A stretch of DNA of 64,000 bases from Pseudomonas capsici (GTDB lineage: Bacteria; Pseudomonadota; Gammaproteobacteria; Pseudomonadales; Pseudomonadaceae): NCBI RefSeq assembly GCF_017165765.1, contig NZ_JAFGZD010000020.1, forward strand, positions 1-64,000. Direction: 5' to 3'. Of the stretch, positions 7,721-16,573 are shown piece after piece. The notes beneath the pieces are model-generated. The model worked only from the letters and a program-made list of their open reading frames with translations, was not told where the DNA came from and did not search any database. A program made the position numbers and the translations under genes. Every line of letters starts with the position of its first letter. Within the stretch, counting starts at the first letter, position 1.

Positions 7721-9240
7721 TGCCCATGTTCAGCAAACGCTCCGTGATCGCCAATACCGCGCTGAATTATGCCGGGCAGGCTTATGTGATGCTGGTGGGC
7801 ATCGTGATCATGCCGTTCTACCTCAGCCATCTGGGTGCAGAGGCTTACGGCCTGATCGGGTTCTTCACCGTCATGCAGGCCTGGCTGCAATTGCTCGATG
7901 CCGGCATGTCACCCAGCCTGGTGCGTGCCGTGGCCCGGCATCAGGGCTCGCCAACCGGCGAAAGGCATCAGGGACGGATCCTGCGCTCGTTCGAGATCAT
8001 GTTTCTGCCGATGGCGCTGCTCAGTGCCCTGGGGGTCTATGCCGCCAGCACCTGGATTGCCGTGCAATGGCTCAATGCCCAGGAGTTGGCACCTCAGACG
8101 CTCGTCAACTGCATCGACCTGATGGGCGTGGTCATCGCCCTGCGCCTGTATTCGACACTGTACAAGAGCGGCATTCAGGGGCTTGAACAGCACGCCTGGC
8201 TCAATGCGGTCAACATCCTCATCGCAACCCTGCGCTACTTCGGCGGGCTGGTGCTGGTGAGCAGTCTTTCTCAGGACCCACAGGATTTCTTTGAATTCCA
8301 GATTGCCGTCGCCCTGCTCGAAACCCTGATATTCGCCACCCGGGCCTGGCGTCAGATGCCTGTCGCCCACTGGTACACCGGGATCGACTGGCAACTGGTC
8401 AAACCCATCCTGCCGTTCGCCGCCAGCATCTCGTTGAGCAGCGTGCTGTGGATCGTGCTGACTCAGGTCGACAAGGTACTGCTTTCGGAAATACTGCCGC
8501 TGGATCAATACGGGTATTTCTCGCTGGTCGCGCTGATCACCACCGGCATCATGATGCTGACCAACCCGCTGGTGCAGGCCCTGCTGCCACGCCTGACGGT
8601 CCTGGTGGCCGAAGATCGTCAGCAGGACATGCAGAACCTGTTTCTGGCAGCCAACCGCTTTGTCTGCACCTTTCTGTTTCCACTGGCCGCCATTGTCGCC
8701 CTGCACGCCGAGCCACTGCTCTACGCCTGGACCGGCGATCAGGCCGCAGCCCAGTGGGGACGCTCAATCCTGTGCTGGTATGCCCTGGGCAGCGCCATCA
8801 TGGCGGCCAGCGCCTTCCAGTTCTATCTGCAATACGCCTACGGGCAGATGCGGCTGCATATCTGGTACAGCGTCATTTCTGCCGTGATCACGGTGCCGGT
8901 GATGTTTCTGGCGATTCAATACCAGGGAGCCTATGGCGCTGCCCTGGCGTTCTTTTCCCTGCGGGCAGTGTCGTTCGCGATCTGGCCGATGATCGTGCAT
9001 CAACGCCTGGCACCGGGCATTCACGGGCAATGGCTGCGCGACATTCTACGGATCAGCGCCATGACCGCCGTGGGGCTGGTCTGCAGCGAGCCGGTGTTTC
9101 GCATGATCGAGCAACAGAACCGCACGACTGTGCTTCTGGCCCTCGCCGCCAGTGGCCTCATCACCCTGGCGCTGGTGGCAGCAAGCTACAAACCCTTGGC
9201 GATGAAGATCTACGTCCTGTTCAGCAAACCGAGTACATGA
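7720..9240 (+). CDS. wzx: Wzx-type oligosaccharide flippase
   Basis: A 506-residue polytopic membrane protein of the polysaccharide-transporter family in the MOP superfamily. It starts MFSKRSVIANTALNYAGQ and has about 12-14 hydrophobic segments through the whole chain. Wzx proteins move undecaprenyl-linked repeat units across the inner membrane. The start at 7720 overlaps the aminotransferase stop; a second ATG two codons on (MFSKR) is an alternative. Its presence marks the locus as Wzx/Wzy-type, yet no polymerase gene is seen nearby. Confidence 0.88.
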   Translation: MPMFSKRSVIANTALNYAGQAYVMLVGIVIMPFYLSHLGAEAYGLIGFFTVMQAWLQLLDAGMSPSLVRAVARHQGSPTGERHQGRILRSFEIMFLPMALLSALGVYAASTWIAVQWLNAQELAPQTLVNCIDLMGVVIALRLYSTLYKSGIQGLEQHAWLNAVNILIATLRYFGGLVLVSSLSQDPQDFFEFQIAVALLETLIFATRAWRQMPVAHWYTGIDWQLVKPILPFAASISLSSVLWIVLTQVDKVLLSEILPLDQYGYFSLVALITTGIMMLTNPLVQALLPRLTVLVAEDRQQDMQNLFLAANRFVCTFLFPLAAIVALHAEPLLYAWTGDQAAAQWGRSILCWYALGSAIMAASAFQFYLQYAYGQMRLHIWYSVISAVITVPVMFLAIQYQGAYGAALAFFSLRAVSFAIWPMIVHQRLAPGIHGQWLRDILRISAMTAVGLVCSEPVFRMIEQQNRTTVLLALAASGLITLALVAASYKPLAMKIYVLFSKPST

Positions 9241-9243
9241 GCC

Positions 9244-10176
9244 ATGGATGCCACTGTGAAAAATACGCGCCCTGACAACGCCGAACCGTTATTGAGCATC
9301 GTTTGCCCGGCCTACAACCAGGAGGCGTTCATCACCCAGACACTGGATGGCTTTCTGTCCCAGCAGACCAGCTTCAGCTACGAAATCCTGATCCATGACG
9401 ATGCCTCCACCGACAGTACGGCACAGATCATTGCGCAATACGCCAAGCGCCATCCGACGATCATTCGCCCCTTTTATCAGGAAGAGAATCAGTATCGCCA
9501 AGGCAAGCCCTGCGTCCCGGCACTGTTCGGCAAGGCCCGCGGCCGCTACATCGCCTATTGCGAAGCCGACGACTACTGGACCGATCCGCGCAAACTGCAG
9601 TTGCAGGTGGACTTTCTGGAGAGTCACCCCGATTACGTCATCACCTATCACGACGCTATTGCCTTCGACGAGCACGGCCAGTATGGCGTCCAGTTGCAAG
9701 GCAAGTTACGCGCCGACGCCACGGCCCTCGAACTGCAGATGGCCAGGCCGCTTTCCACCCTGACGGTCTGTTTTCGCAACCTGTTCTCCAGCATGCCGCC
9801 GGAGCTCAAGCCACCGATCGCGCCGCTCAACGACCTGTGCTGGTGGTCGCTGCTGGGCGCCTTCGGCAAGGGCAAGTTCATTGCCGAGATAAAACCCGCT
9901 GCTTACCGGCTGCACCCCGGCGGGATCTTTTCCATGCGCAGCAACAAACGAAAGATCCACATGAGTCTGCTGACCTTTTCAAGCCTGGCCAATTATTACA
10001 ACCGGCTGGGCAATCAGCAGTTGTATGAGCACTTCCTGATGCAGGTGGTCAGCCTGTCGCTGGCGGCACTGGTGCCGCGCAACAAGTTCCAGGCACTGCT
10101 GATGGTGGCGCGCAACGTCATCGTCAATCTGGGCAAGAGGCTGATGCCTGCAAGCGGCAAGCACCATGTTCAGTAA
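9244..10176 (+). CDS. family 2 glycosyltransferase
   Basis: A 310-residue GT-A-fold glycosyltransferase. The N-terminal nucleotide-sugar domain is clear: SIVCPAYNQEAFITQTLDGF, the IHDDASTDST motif and the EADDYW motif, which holds the metal-coordinating aspartates. It starts three bases after the flippase stop and overlaps the phosphatase gene by 11 bp, so it lies in the middle of the transcript. It adds one sugar of the repeat unit on the cytoplasmic face. Neither donor nor acceptor can be read from the sequence. Confidence 0.85.
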   Translation: MDATVKNTRPDNAEPLLSIVCPAYNQEAFITQTLDGFLSQQTSFSYEILIHDDASTDSTAQIIAQYAKRHPTIIRPFYQEENQYRQGKPCVPALFGKARGRYIAYCEADDYWTDPRKLQLQVDFLESHPDYVITYHDAIAFDEHGQYGVQLQGKLRADATALELQMARPLSTLTVCFRNLFSSMPPELKPPIAPLNDLCWWSLLGAFGKGKFIAEIKPAAYRLHPGGIFSMRSNKRKIHMSLLTFSSLANYYNRLGNQQLYEHFLMQVVSLSLAALVPRNKFQALLMVARNVIVNLGKRLMPASGKHHVQ

Positions 10177-10618
10177 TGTGCTCATCGTCTGTGTCGGCAA
10201 TATCTGCCGCAGTCCCATGGCCGAAGCCCTGCTGCGCCATCGCCTGCCGTCATCCGCAGTGCAGATTCATTCGGCAGGGATCGGCACGATGCCGGGTTCA
10301 TCCATCGACCCGCTGGCCAGGGCCGTATTGCAGATCCATGGCGTCCCGACACGCCGCCATGAAGCTCGTCAGGTGAATCGGCAACTGCTGCGTCAGGCAG
10401 ACCTGATCCTGCTGATGGAGCAGCCCCACATTCTCAACATTCTGAAACTGGCACCGGAAGTCCGTGGCAAGACGTTTCTGATCGGCAAGTGGCAACACCA
10501 GCAGGAAATAGCCGACCCCTACCGGGGGCCCCAGTCAGCCTTTGAAAAGACCTATGAGCATCTTTCGCGATGCGTTGACGACTGGCTTCCTTACCTTCAG
10601 TCAGGAGAAACAAGATAA
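10166..10618 (+). CDS. wzb: low-molecular-weight protein tyrosine phosphatase, Wzb type
   Basis: A 150-residue cytoplasmic phosphatase. The P-loop CVGNICRS sits at residues 9-16 with the nucleophile Cys9 and Arg15. The general acid Asp is in ADPYRGP near residue 115. Wzb enzymes dephosphorylate the tyrosine cluster of the cognate Wzc kinase, which is encoded immediately downstream with no gap. Capsule and exopolysaccharide polymerisation depends on this phosphorylation cycle. Confidence 0.92.
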   Translation: MFSNVLIVCVGNICRSPMAEALLRHRLPSSAVQIHSAGIGTMPGSSIDPLARAVLQIHGVPTRRHEARQVNRQLLRQADLILLMEQPHILNILKLAPEVRGKTFLIGKWQHQQEIADPYRGPQSAFEKTYEHLSRCVDDWLPYLQSGETR

Positions 10619-12835
10619 ATGACCGTCATGAACCGTTCTTCCCTGGATTACTACCAGGACACCCGGGTCGATTTGGCAACTATCTTGCGCATGCTGTTCG
10701 ACCACAAGGGTCTGATCATCTGGATCGTCAGCCTTTTCTTCATGGTCGGCCTGGCCTACGCGATTCTTGCCACGCCGGTTTTCCAGGCCAATGCCATGAT
10801 CCAGATCGAACCCAAGAAAGTGGGGATCGAAGGCACCCCCGAAGTCAGCAACAAACCCATGTCGGTTTCCCAGGCCATGACCGAGATCGAACTGATCAAG
10901 TCACGGGCTCTGCTGGGCAAGGTCGTCGACGACCTGAAGCTCAATATCATCCAGAAACCCAAGGTCCTGCCGGTCATTGGTCCTTACATTTATCGAACCT
11001 TCAAACCGGAATACGAAGGCGCCCTGGCCGAGCCGATGTTCGGGCTGGAGCAATACGCCTGGGGCGGCGAGAAGATCGATATCTTTCAACTGGAAGTCCC
11101 CGAAGACCTTCTGGGTGAAGACCTGACACTGGTGGCAGGCAAGCCGGGCACCTTTGCTCTTTATGACAAGGACCATGCCCTGCTGCTCAGCGGCGCCACC
11201 CACCGGACGGTCGAGGGTCACGGCGTCAAGATCCAGGTCGCGGATCTGCAGGCCCGCCCGGGGACCGAATTCACCGTCTCGCGGCTGCGCACCCTGAGCG
11301 CGGCACTGATTTACCAGAAACGCCTGAAGATCACCGAAGCCGGCAAGGATTCGGGAATCATCTACCTGTCCATCGAAGACGAGGACGCAAAACAGGCCAA
11401 CGAAATACTCAATGAAATAAGCCGTCTTTATGTCCGGCAGAACGTCGAACGCAGCTCCGCCGAAGCGGCTCAGCGCCTGGAGTTCCTGCGTTCGCAATTG
11501 CCGATGGTGCGCAAGCAACTGGAAGAATCGGAAGTGGCCCTGAACAACTTCCAGACCAGCGCCAAGTCGGTAGACCTGAGCATCGAAACCAAAGGCGTGC
11601 TCGATCAGGTGGTCAAGCTCGACTCCATGCTTTCGGAACTCAAACTCAAGCGTGTCGAGCTGGAACGGCTCTATACCCGTGAGCACCCGACCTACCGCAG
11701 CCTGATGAACCAGATGACCCAGCTGGAACAACAGAAACAGGGCCTGCTGAAAAAGATCGAAGCCTTGCCGCTCACCCAGCAGGAATTGCTGCGCCTGACC
11801 CGCGACATGCAGGTCACCAGCCAGACCTACACCCTGATGCTCAACAAGAGCCAGGAGCAGGACATTCTGCGCGCCGGCAGCATCGGTAACGTGCGGGTGA
11901 TCGACAACGCCGATACCAACGTCGAAAAACCGGTCAAGCCGATGAAAACACTGACGGTGCTGATCGCCACGCTGCTTGGGGGACTGGTGGCCATTTCCAT
12001 CATCTTTTTACGCCAGGCGTTCTATCGCGGCGTGGAAAGTGCCGAGTTCATCGAAAACATCGGCATGCCGGTCTACGCCTCGCTGCCCTACTCCCGTCAG
12101 CAGGAACGCTTGGAGAAGACACTGCAAAGCCGCGTCGCCAGCAAGGACTCGAAACTGCTGAGCATCGCCGCGCCAACCGAGCTGGCCATAGAGTCCCTGC
12201 GCAGCCTGCGTACCAGCCTGCACTTTGCCATGCTCGAAGCCCGCAACAATGTGCTGATGATTTCCAGTCCATCCCCCGGAGTCGGCAAGTCGTTTGTCTC
12301 CAGCAATCTGGCAGCCATCATCGCTCAGACCGGCAAGCGGGTGCTGTTGATCGACGCCGATATGCGCAAGGGTTATCTGCACCGGGTATTGGGGTTGCAG
12401 CCCAAGCACGGCCTGTCCGACACGCTGGCCGCCCGCCTGCACTGCACCGAAGTCATCAACCATACGCAGATTCGTCACCTGGACTTCATTTCATGCGGTT
12501 TCGCAGCGCCCAACCCTTCAGAACTCTTGATGCATGACAACTTCAACAAAATGCTCAACGAGCTTTCACCGCTCTACGACCTGATCCTGATCGACACCCC
12601 GCCCATCCTTGCCGTGACCGATGCGACCCTGGTGGGCCGTCAGGCGGGCACGTGCCTGCTGGTCGCTCGCTTCGGCGTGACCACCATCAAGGAAATCGAA
12701 GCCTGCAAGCGTCGACTGGGGCAGAACGGGATTCTGATCAAGGGCGCCATTTTCAATGCCGTGGTGCGCAAGGCATCGAGTTCCGATTACGACTGTGCAG
12801 CCTATGGATACAGCTACAACCCCGTTCACAAATAA
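10619..12835 (+). CDS. wzc: Wzc-type polysaccharide co-polymerase and tyrosine autokinase
   Basis: A 738-residue inner-membrane protein. In order: a short cytoplasmic end, TM1 (about 35-55), the Wzz domain, a long periplasmic coiled-coil stretch (about 260-410), a second TM near 445-465, and a C-terminal BY-kinase domain. The kinase has Walker A SPGVGKS (about 555), the A' motif LLIDADMR (about 577) and a final tyrosine cluster, YDCAAYGYSY. The complete cluster means it should autophosphorylate. It works with Wza and Wzb to control chain length and export. RBS AGGAG lies before the ATG. Confidence 0.93.
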   Translation: MTVMNRSSLDYYQDTRVDLATILRMLFDHKGLIIWIVSLFFMVGLAYAILATPVFQANAMIQIEPKKVGIEGTPEVSNKPMSVSQAMTEIELIKSRALLGKVVDDLKLNIIQKPKVLPVIGPYIYRTFKPEYEGALAEPMFGLEQYAWGGEKIDIFQLEVPEDLLGEDLTLVAGKPGTFALYDKDHALLLSGATHRTVEGHGVKIQVADLQARPGTEFTVSRLRTLSAALIYQKRLKITEAGKDSGIIYLSIEDEDAKQANEILNEISRLYVRQNVERSSAEAAQRLEFLRSQLPMVRKQLEESEVALNNFQTSAKSVDLSIETKGVLDQVVKLDSMLSELKLKRVELERLYTREHPTYRSLMNQMTQLEQQKQGLLKKIEALPLTQQELLRLTRDMQVTSQTYTLMLNKSQEQDILRAGSIGNVRVIDNADTNVEKPVKPMKTLTVLIATLLGGLVAISIIFLRQAFYRGVESAEFIENIGMPVYASLPYSRQQERLEKTLQSRVASKDSKLLSIAAPTELAIESLRSLRTSLHFAMLEARNNVLMISSPSPGVGKSFVSSNLAAIIAQTGKRVLLIDADMRKGYLHRVLGLQPKHGLSDTLAARLHCTEVINHTQIRHLDFISCGFAAPNPSELLMHDNFNKMLNELSPLYDLILIDTPPILAVTDATLVGRQAGTCLLVARFGVTTIKEIEACKRRLGQNGILIKGAIFNAVVRKASSSDYDCAAYGYSYNPVHK

Positions 12836-12882
12836 CCCGAGCCCCAACGCCTACTCACGCCATCCACTTAAAGGAGTTACAC

Positions 12883-13671
12883 ATGGCCAGGACCATAGCA
12901 ATGATGCAACCATACCTGTTCCCTTATCTGGGTTACTTTCAGCTCATCGCTGCCGCAGATGTCTTCGTCCTGGGTGACGATCTGCAATATATCCGTGCAG
13001 GCTGGGTCAACCGGAACCGGATCCTGTGCAACGGCGAAGCCCGACTGATTACCTTTCCACTGAAAAAGGATCACTTCGCGCTGCCGATCATGCAGCGTCA
13101 GTTGGCGGACAACTTCAGCGAGGAAGCCAGCCGTGTCATCAACCTGATGACCCAGTGCTATCGCAAGGCGCCTTATTTCGCTCAGGTCATGCCATTGATC
13201 GAACGCCTGATTCGTTTCCCGCAGCAGAACCTTGCCCTGTACGTCGAACATTCGATTCGCGAGTTGTGCTCATACCTGCAGATCATCACGCCGATCCTGC
13301 GCGGTTCCGATGTGAAACTGGCGTCCTGCACGGACAAGCAGGACCGGGTCATCAATATTGCCCATACCTTCTCGGCGACGACCGTTCTCAACCCCATCGG
13401 TGGCATGACGTTGTACGACCGCGATCACTTCGCCCACAACGGCCTGCTGCTGCGCTTTTTCAAGATGGACCCGATCGTCTATCCGCAGTATGCCGATCCT
13501 TTCGTGGCCAATCTGTCGATCATCGATGTGCTGATGTTCAACAGCCTGGAACGCGTTCAGGAACTGCTGACCCGTTACAGTGACAATGAAAGTGTTGCCG
13601 CCAACGATGCCTATATCCAGATCGGGGCGGAAGCGGTATCGACCCTGTCTCCACAACTTGCAGTGGAGTGA
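12883..13671 (+). CDS. WbqC-family protein
   Basis: A 262-residue cytosolic protein; the ATG at 12883 follows AAGGAG. The opening IAMMQPYLFPYLGYFQLI and WVNRNRI with the following FPLKKD are typical of the WbqC-like family, found in polysaccharide and glycopeptide loci, often beside DegT aminotransferases. Its reaction is not firmly established to my knowledge. Proposals centre on modification of the amino group of an amino sugar. Here it would pair naturally with the aminotransferase and oxygenase at the front of the operon. Confidence 0.8.
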   Translation: MARTIAMMQPYLFPYLGYFQLIAAADVFVLGDDLQYIRAGWVNRNRILCNGEARLITFPLKKDHFALPIMQRQLADNFSEEASRVINLMTQCYRKAPYFAQVMPLIERLIRFPQQNLALYVEHSIRELCSYLQIITPILRGSDVKLASCTDKQDRVINIAHTFSATTVLNPIGGMTLYDRDHFAHNGLLLRFFKMDPIVYPQYADPFVANLSIIDVLMFNSLERVQELLTRYSDNESVAANDAYIQIGAEAVSTLSPQLAVE

Positions 13672-13675
13672 GATC

Positions 13676-14185
13676 ATGTCCGATTCCCATGGCAGCGCCC
13701 GCTGGTATCTGATCCAGACCAAGCCCCGACAGGAAGGCCGTGCCCAGGAGCACTTGCAACGCCAGCATTTCGAGTGCTACCGGCCACTGACCGTCAGTGA
13801 CAACAGAAAGCGCATCGGCAAGGCCGAAGAAGAATTGTTTCCCGGCTACCTGTTCATTCGCATGCATCAGGTTCATGACAACTGGTACCCGATTCGTTCG
13901 ACCCGTGGTGTGGCGCGCATCGTGACATTCGGTGGGCACCCGGTGCCCGTTCAGGATCATCTGATCGAACAGATCCGCCAGCGCCTGATGCAGCCCAGGC
14001 CCAGAACGACGTATACCCAGGGTGAACATGTACGGGTGACGGCGGGTGGTTTCTGCGATGTCGAAGCGATTTTCCTGGCAGCCGACGGGACCGAGCGCGC
14101 AGTGATCCTGCTCAACCTGCTGCAGCGTCAGCAGAAAGTGGTGATCCCCCTCAGCAGCCTGTCACCGATGCAGGCCCGAGCCTGA
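13676..14185 (+). CDS. rfaH: RfaH-like transcription antitermination factor
   Basis: A 169-residue NusG paralogue. The N-terminal NGN domain is evident (ARWYLIQTKPRQEGRAQEHL, FPGYLFIRM, STRGVARIVTFGG), followed by a short C-terminal KOW domain (QGEHVRVTAGGF). The length is near that of E. coli RfaH (162). The start at 13676 follows GGAG, four bases after the preceding stop. RfaH binds the ops sequence in the non-template strand and suppresses termination across long polysaccharide operons. Two ops copies lie in this operon's own leader, so the protein is likely to control its own transcript. The genome must also carry the general NusG elsewhere. Confidence 0.88.
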   Translation: MSDSHGSARWYLIQTKPRQEGRAQEHLQRQHFECYRPLTVSDNRKRIGKAEEELFPGYLFIRMHQVHDNWYPIRSTRGVARIVTFGGHPVPVQDHLIEQIRQRLMQPRPRTTYTQGEHVRVTAGGFCDVEAIFLAADGTERAVILLNLLQRQQKVVIPLSSLSPMQARA

Positions 14186-14197
14186 ATCCAACAATTC

Positions 14198-14250
14198 CAG
14201 GAGCGGACTTATCCGCGAATGAAGTCTGTTCGCGAATGAATTCGCTCCTG
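14198..14250. repeat. short palindromic intergenic repeat
   Basis: Outer arms CAGGAGCG (14198-14205) and CGCTCCTG (14243-14250) enclose two direct copies of CGCGAATGAA (14214-14223, 14231-14240). This layout is typical of the many-copy REP-like elements of pseudomonads. It lies between rfaH and the next glycosyltransferase within the operon and could form an RNA hairpin that trims or stabilises the transcript. Confidence 0.65.
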
Positions 14251-14272
14251 CACAGTCGCCTGGAACCTCACC

Positions 14273-15274
14273 ATGATCAACCGAACCACGCTGGTGACGC
14301 TCACCTATGGTGATCGTTTCAAATACCTGCACACCCTGGTCAGCCGCTCGCTGGAAAGCCCGCAGATAGAACGCGTCATCATCGTCAGCAATGCTTCAGT
14401 AGCACCTCTGCAATCCTTGAGCGAGAAATGGCCAGGCCAGGTACAGGTGATCTATCTGCCCGACAACACCGGCTCGGCCAATGGCTATGCAGTGGGTATC
14501 CAGGCGGCGCTGGATGCCGGGGCCGAATATATCTGGCTGATGGACGATGACAACGCGCCGACCATCAATGCCATTGCGGTCCTGCACAAATACCTGCACC
14601 AACAAGAGCAGATCCACGGCAAGGACCAGACCGCCATGCTGGGCTTTCGTCCGACCCACCAGGCCGATATCGCTTCAGGCGTACCGCAGCGTTTCGCCAT
14701 TCAGCGGCGTTCGAGCTTTTTCGGTTTTCATATCGCGCAACTGCCCTACAAGATCTGGCGACGCCTGCCCTGGGGACGGCCTCAAGCCCTGCAAGGCGCG
14801 CCGCATATGGTGCAATTGCCCTTTGCAACCTACGGCGGCCTGCTGGCCCATCGCAGCCTGTACCAGAAGATCGGACTGCCACTCGATGCCCTGAAACTGT
14901 ACACCGACGACAGCGAATACACCTGGCGTATCACGGCGGGCGGCGGGCGGATCTTTCTGGTGCCCGAAGCCTTGCTCGACGATCTGGAAGACTCCTGGAA
15001 CATCAAGGCCCGCAGCAGCAATGTCTATGAAAATTACCTGCTGGGCGGCTCGGATCTGCGTGCCTATTACGGTGCCCGCAACCAGGCCTGGTTCGACAAG
15101 AATGTCTGGGCTTCGTCATCGCTGCTCTATCGGCTCAACCGCTGGATATTTTTCTGCCTGCTGCGGCTGATCGCCCGCCGCTGCGATGCAGAGCAACGCC
15201 TGAACCTGATCGAAAAAGCCATACGTGACGGAGAAGCCGGCGTGCTGGGCCTGAACAGGAGGTATCCACTATGA
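14273..15274 (+). CDS. family 2 glycosyltransferase, galactofuranosyl/rhamnosyl-transferase-like
   Basis: A 333-residue GT-A enzyme. It opens with INRTTLVTLTYGDRFKYL, has the loop DNTGSANGYAVGIQAALDAG, and the metal-binding aspartates in WLMDDDNAP. A Trp-rich acceptor region follows (YTDDSEYTWRITAGGG), the pattern of GlfT2/rhamnosyltransferase-like enzymes. Its stop overlaps the next start by four bases (ATGA), indicating coupling. The donor cannot be assigned. Confidence 0.83.
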   Translation: MINRTTLVTLTYGDRFKYLHTLVSRSLESPQIERVIIVSNASVAPLQSLSEKWPGQVQVIYLPDNTGSANGYAVGIQAALDAGAEYIWLMDDDNAPTINAIAVLHKYLHQQEQIHGKDQTAMLGFRPTHQADIASGVPQRFAIQRRSSFFGFHIAQLPYKIWRRLPWGRPQALQGAPHMVQLPFATYGGLLAHRSLYQKIGLPLDALKLYTDDSEYTWRITAGGGRIFLVPEALLDDLEDSWNIKARSSNVYENYLLGGSDLRAYYGARNQAWFDKNVWASSSLLYRLNRWIFFCLLRLIARRCDAEQRLNLIEKAIRDGEAGVLGLNRRYPL

Positions 15275-16506
15275 AAATCCTGTTTATCAGCAGTCTCTAT
15301 GCCCCCGACATCGGTGGTGGTGCCGAGATCATCCTGCAACGCATGGTCGAAGGCCTGCAGCAGCGCGGCCACGGCGTGACGGTACTGTGCACCAGCGCCA
15401 GGGCCGGGTTGCACATGGACGCAGTCAACCAGATCAAGGTCTATCGTGCCGGCCTGCACAACACCTACTGGCATTTCACGGCACAGCGGCCGGGACGCCT
15501 GGCCCGGCTCGGCTGGCACCTGCGCGATCGCTACAACCCCGGCATGCGCGGCCATGTAAAGCGCGTGCTGGCCCTGGAGCAGCCCGATCTGGTGATGTGT
15601 CACAACCTCACCGGCTGGTCCGTCTCGGCCTGGGATGAGATCAGTCAGGCCAGCATTCCCGTCGTGCAGGTCCTGCATGACATGTACCTGCTTTGCCCCA
15701 GCAGCACCATGTTCAAGAAAGGCCATAGCTGCCGGAAACAGTGCGGACTCTGCACGCGGTTTCGCACAGGCCACGACGAACGCTCTTCGCAAGTGGACGC
15801 CGTGGTGGGTGTCAGCCGTTTTCTGCTCAATAGCCTGCAGGAAAAGGGTTATTTCAAGGGAGCGAAAAGCCACGTCGTCTATAACGCCAGCCCGTGCCCG
15901 GCCAATGATTCTCATACCCGTGCAACCGAGCCCGATGCACATCTGCGCTTCGGCTACATCGGCACCTTGTCGGACCCCAAGGGCGTGGGCTGGCTGATCG
16001 ATCAGTTCCAGCATCTGCCGTTCAACGCCACCCTGCAGATCGCCGGGCGCGGGCAGATCGATGACGAACAGCGATTCAAGGCAATGGCCACCTCACCGAA
16101 TATCAGCTTTGTCGGTTACCAGAACCCCGAGACGTTCTATGACCGGATCGACGTCGCCATCGTGCCCTCCCTGTGGAACGAACCGTTCGGCATGGTCGCG
16201 GTAGAAGCCTGTGCCCATTCACGCCCGGTCATCGCCAGCCGCATGGGCGGTCTGACCGAGATCATCAAGGATCATGTCAACGGCCTGCTTTGCAGCCCCG
16301 ACGACCCGGACTCGCTGGGACTGGCCATGCTCAAGCTGTATCAGCAACCCAGGCTGATGGCACGTCTTGGCGCTCAGGCACGCAACAGTGTTGCCGACTT
16401 CCTGAACCTGGAACTGATGCTGGATCAGTATGAAAACATTCTGCTCCAGACCCTTCAGGAGCGGATCGCAATGCCCCGGCTGCATTCCCTGCCCGATACC
16501 GCGTAG
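15271..16506 (+). CDS. family 4 glycosyltransferase
   Basis: A 411-residue GT-B enzyme. The N-terminal domain starts KILFISSLYAPDIGGGAEII, a glycine-rich acceptor loop. The C-terminal donor domain has FGYIGTLSDPKGVGWLI and the E-x7-E type motif in NEPFGMVAVEACAHSRPVIA. An internal Cys cluster (FKKGHSCRKQCGLC, about residues 147-160) is found in a subgroup of these enzymes. Retaining transfer of mannose-, glucose- or related units is typical. It is coupled to the preceding gene by a four-base overlap. Confidence 0.85.
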   Translation: MKILFISSLYAPDIGGGAEIILQRMVEGLQQRGHGVTVLCTSARAGLHMDAVNQIKVYRAGLHNTYWHFTAQRPGRLARLGWHLRDRYNPGMRGHVKRVLALEQPDLVMCHNLTGWSVSAWDEISQASIPVVQVLHDMYLLCPSSTMFKKGHSCRKQCGLCTRFRTGHDERSSQVDAVVGVSRFLLNSLQEKGYFKGAKSHVVYNASPCPANDSHTRATEPDAHLRFGYIGTLSDPKGVGWLIDQFQHLPFNATLQIAGRGQIDDEQRFKAMATSPNISFVGYQNPETFYDRIDVAIVPSLWNEPFGMVAVEACAHSRPVIASRMGGLTEIIKDHVNGLLCSPDDPDSLGLAMLKLYQQPRLMARLGAQARNSVADFLNLELMLDQYENILLQTLQERIAMPRLHSLPDTA

Positions 16507-16573
16507 TGACATCCATCGGCCCGTGCCCCACTGAGCAAGCGCTCCGGACCGTGCCTCTTCATTGAGACAACCC

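Noticed and set aside
12652..12882. Upstream extension of the WbqC gene into wzc
   Set aside because: It reads wzc out of frame; AAGGAG directly before the ATG at 12883 marks the true start.
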